Of a stretch of 8,016 nucleotides of DNA, positions 5,895-8,016 are shown piece after piece (positions within the stretch are counted from its first letter, which is position 1; each line of letters opens with the position of its first letter). Position numbers and translations under genes: made by a program. The DNA comes from an uncultured Aquincola sp. (GTDB lineage Bacteria; Pseudomonadota; Gammaproteobacteria; Burkholderiales; Burkholderiaceae): assembly GCA_937883885.1 (NCBI GenBank), contig CAKZXL010000960.1, forward strand, positions 1-8,016, given 5' to 3'. The notes beneath the pieces are model-generated. The model was not told the origin of the DNA. It ran no database searches and saw nothing but the letters and a program-made list of their open reading frames with translations.

Positions 5895-8016
5895 GGGCGC
5901 CGGCCGCGGCCTGCGCCGCGTAGTGCTTCACCAACCCCAGCAGCTGCTCTTCCGAGTAGGGCTTGCCCAGGTAGTGGTCCACGCCCAGTTCACCCGCCAC
6001 GTCGCGGTGCTTTTGCGCGATGCGTGAGGTGATCATCACCACCGGCAACGTGCGCAGCCGGTCGTCGTTGCGCAGGTTGCGCACCAGGTCGAAGCCGTCC
6101 ATGCGCGGCATCTCGATGTCGGTGAGCAGCACCACCGGCCGTTCCTGGGCCAGCTTCTCCAGGCCTTCCAGCCCGTCCTTGGCCAGGGCCACGCGGTAGC
6201 CCTCGCGCTGCAGCAGCCGCTGGGTCACGCGGCGCACGGTGAGCGAATCGTCCACCACCAGCACCAGCGGCGCCTGCGGCGCGCTGGCCACCGGCTGCCG
6301 CGGTGCGGCTTCGCCTTCGGCCGGCTGGGCCTCGCGCGCGGCGGCCTGGGCACCTTCGCCATACAGGCTGGCCAGCGCCACCGGGTTGTAGATGAGCGTG
6401 GGCGAGCCCGAAGCCAGCAGCGTGACGCCCACCAGCCCCGGCAGCCGCGACAGCTGCGCGCCCAGGTTCTTGACCACCACTTCGTGGTTGCCCACCACGT
6501 CGTCCACATGCAGCACCACGCGCTGCTGCGCGCTGCGGATGACGACCAGCGACTGTGTGGCCGCTGCCGTGGCGCCGCGCGGGCTGCCATGCAGCAGACC
6601 GCCCAGCCAGAAGAAGGGCAGCAGCTGATCGCCCACCGCGCACTGGCCGCTGGCATAGGCCCGCGCCACTTCATCGGCCGGCACACGGCGCACGGCTTCA
6701 ACCAGCGGCGAAGGCACGGCCACCGTCAGCTCGCCGGCACGCAGCATCACCACCTGGGTGACGGCGGTGGTCAGCGGCAGCACCAGGCGGAAGCTGGTGC
6801 CTTCTCCCCAGCTGGTGGCGGTTTCAATGCGGCCGCCCATGGCCAGCACCTCGCTGCGCACCACGTCCATGCCCACGCCGCGGCCGGCCAGCTCGGTGAC
6901 CTCGGCCGCGGTGGTGAGGCCGGGGCTGAACACCAGCTGCGCCAGCTCGGCATCGGCCAGCTGCGCATCGGGCGCCACCAGGCCCTGGGCCACGCCGCGC
7001 TCGCGCAGGCCCAGCAGGTCGAGGCCGCCGCCGTCGTCGCGCACTTCCACGCCCACTTCGTTGCCGGCATGGCTGAGCGAGACGGTGATGCGGCCCACGG
7101 GATCTTTGCCGCGCTGGCTGCGCAGCTCGGCCGGCTCGATGCCGTGCACCACGCCGTTGCGCAGCAGGTGCTCGAAGGCGCCGGTCATGCGGTCCAGCAC
7201 GCCACGGTCCACTTCGATGGCGCCGCCGACGATGTCCAGCCGCACCTGCTTGCCGGTTTCCTTGCTGGCCTGGCGCACCACGCGGTACAGCCGGTCGGCG
7301 ATGCCCTCGAACTCCACCATGCGGGTGCGCAGCAGCCCGTCCTGCAGGTCGCGGGTCAGGCGGCTCTGCGCGGCAATCTCGTCCTCGGCCGTCTGCAGGC
7401 TGCGCTGCAGGCTGCGCTGCACGGTGGCCACGTCGTTGACCGACTCGGCCATCATCCGCGTGAGTTCCTGGAAGCGGGTGAAGCGGTCCATCTCCAGCGG
7501 GTCGAAGGTCTGGCTGGCCTTGGCCGCCTCGATGCGCGAGCTGATCTGCGTCTCGGCCTGCAGCTCCAGGTCGCGCAGCTGGCGGCGCAGGCGCTCCAGG
7601 TTCTCGGTCAGGTCGCCCAGCGAATGCTTCATGGACACCAGTTCGGTGTCGATGCGCGAGCGGGTGATGGACACCTCGCCCGCATGGTTGACCAGCCGGT
7701 CGAGCAGCGCGGCGCGCACGCGCACCGGCGCCTGCTGCACCGGCGCCGACAAAGGCGCTTCCGGCACCGGCGCGGGCTGCAGCGCGGGGTCGGTGAAGCG
7801 CGACCAGTCGATGGGCGCGGGCGCTGCGGGCGTGGGGGCGGCAGCGGCATCTGTCGGCGTCGCTTCGGGCGCCAGGTCGGCGGCCAGTGGCGAGGACTCG
7901 GCCGCCGGCATGAGGTCGGCGGCCTGGGGCGGCAACAGCGCCTCGGCGGGCTCGTCGGCCAGCGACAGGAAGGACGGCTCTTCGGGCGCGGCTTCGGCAG
8001 CCCAGGGGATGTCGAG
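5878..8016 (-). CDS. chpA: ChpA/PilL-like CheA hybrid histidine kinase-response regulator, C-terminal 712 residues (5' end off window)
   Basis: The frame stays open to the right edge, so the N-terminal Hpt domains are not seen. In window-residue numbers: a Pro/Ala-rich linker at 1-97; dimerisation and helical region at 98-257 beginning with LLDRLVNHAGEVSITRSRID; an ATPase at about 270-415 with N-box HLLRNGVVHGIE at 283-294, G1 box DDGGGLD, FSPGLTTA and G2 box GRGVGMDVV at 378-386; a CheW-like domain at about 418-552; a second acidic linker; and a receiver at 584-699 with VVDDS, phospho-acceptor D633 in LLTDIEMPRMDG, T663 in MITSR and K685 in LGKPY. This is the layout of ChpA/PilL, the kinase of the type IV pilus (twitching) chemosensory system, which signals to PilG/PilH-type regulators. 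No pil gene is visible to confirm it, and another CheA-REC hybrid is possible. The gene converges on phr with a 17-base overlap. Confidence 0.85.
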   Translation of the reverse strand, partial: LDIPWAAEAAPEEPSFLSLADEPAEALLPPQAADLMPAAESSPLAADLAPEATPTDAAAAPTPAAPAPIDWSRFTDPALQPAPVPEAPLSAPVQQAPVRVRAALLDRLVNHAGEVSITRSRIDTELVSMKHSLGDLTENLERLRRQLRDLELQAETQISSRIEAAKASQTFDPLEMDRFTRFQELTRMMAESVNDVATVQRSLQRSLQTAEDEIAAQSRLTRDLQDGLLRTRMVEFEGIADRLYRVVRQASKETGKQVRLDIVGGAIEVDRGVLDRMTGAFEHLLRNGVVHGIEPAELRSQRGKDPVGRITVSLSHAGNEVGVEVRDDGGGLDLLGLRERGVAQGLVAPDAQLADAELAQLVFSPGLTTAAEVTELAGRGVGMDVVRSEVLAMGGRIETATSWGEGTSFRLVLPLTTAVTQVVMLRAGELTVAVPSPLVEAVRRVPADEVARAYASGQCAVGDQLLPFFWLGGLLHGSPRGATAAATQSLVVIRSAQQRVVLHVDDVVGNHEVVVKNLGAQLSRLPGLVGVTLLASGSPTLIYNPVALASLYGEGAQAAAREAQPAEGEAAPRQPVASAPQAPLVLVVDDSLTVRRVTQRLLQREGYRVALAKDGLEGLEKLAQERPVVLLTDIEMPRMDGFDLVRNLRNDDRLRTLPVVMITSRIAQKHRDVAGELGVDHYLGKPYSEEQLLGLVKHYAAQAAAGALTPAV
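5883..5906. terminator. Perfect GC hairpin over the convergent phr/chpA stop codons
   Basis: Arms CGGCCGGCG (5883-5891) and CGCCGGCCG (5898-5906) pair without mismatch around a 6-base loop TGAGGG, which contains the phr stop codon. On the minus strand the hairpin is followed by TTTG, and on the plus strand by no T-run. It may act as a weak two-way terminator or as an end-protecting structure for both transcripts. Lack of a real U-tract keeps confidence moderate. Confidence 0.45.
7393..7421. repeat. 12-bp tandem repeat, about 2.4 copies, inside the kinase gene
   Basis: The unit GCAGGCTGCGCT occurs twice in a row (7395-7406, 7407-7418), with the period extending to 7393 and 7421. On the coding strand it gives the in-frame repeat RSLQRSLQ in the long helix before the ATPase domain. 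Being a multiple of three, it preserves the frame and could change length by slippage. Confidence 0.85.

Noticed and set aside
5878..7935. Start of the kinase gene at a TTG at 7935
   Set aside because: The frame continues open to the window edge with similar linker sequence, and a ChpA-type protein should be far longer. The true start is off the window.
1..8016. CRISPR array, IS element, integrase, tRNA, toxin-antitoxin or phage-defence genes
   Set aside because: Reading both strands showed no repeat-spacer pattern, terminal inverted repeats, tRNA-like cloverleaf or defence-family motifs. The window is essentially filled by seven conserved genes of even composition.

Overview
This is a GC-rich (by eye well above 60 %), almost fully coding window from a bacterial chromosome. 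The protein families, the gene order yqgE-ruvX-pyrR-pyrB-pyrC-like, and the neighbouring ChpA-type chemosensory kinase point to a betaproteobacterium, most likely Burkholderiales (Comamonadaceae or the Rubrivivax/Leptothrix group). The taxonomic call is inference from gene order and protein style. No RNA gene, mobile element, CRISPR array or origin is visible.

Region 1 (1-3101, minus strand) is a tightly packed five-gene operon read right to left: yqgE (AlgH/UPF0301 family), ruvX (YqgF, RNase H-fold nuclease-like), pyrR (uracil phosphoribosyltransferase/regulator family), pyrB (aspartate carbamoyltransferase catalytic chain) and a dihydroorotase-like gene cut by the left edge. Three of the four junctions are 4-base start/stop overlaps, and the fourth is a 4-base gap. 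The dihydroorotase homologue has lost the metal-binding HxH motif, so it looks like the inactive PyrX/PyrC' subunit that is known to assemble with PyrB in pseudomonads, not the working enzyme.

Region 2 (3102-3198) is the only true intergenic gap. It separates the pyr operon from a divergent plus-strand pair and holds two -10-like hexamers, one for each direction, and a short inverted repeat.

Region 3 (3199-5894, plus strand) is a two-gene unit: a SAM-dependent methyltransferase of unknown substrate, resembling the METTL25 (Methyltransf_32) group, overlapping by 4 bases with a class I CPD-type DNA photolyase gene (phr). The photolyase has a Tyr where the middle Trp of the E. coli electron-transfer triad would be.

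Region 4 (5878-8016, minus strand) is the C-terminal 712 residues of a large CheA-like hybrid kinase (ChpA/PilL type, type IV pilus chemosensory system): linker, dimerisation helices, ATPase, CheW-like domain and receiver. Its 3' end overlaps the 3' end of phr by 17 bp, and a perfect 9-bp GC hairpin sits exactly there, a possible two-way terminator.

Most of the window is housekeeping content. I do not see a clearly new system. The points most worth following are the methyltransferase-photolyase coupling, the catalytically dead dihydroorotase, the photolyase Trp-to-Tyr change and the hairpin over the convergent stop codons.
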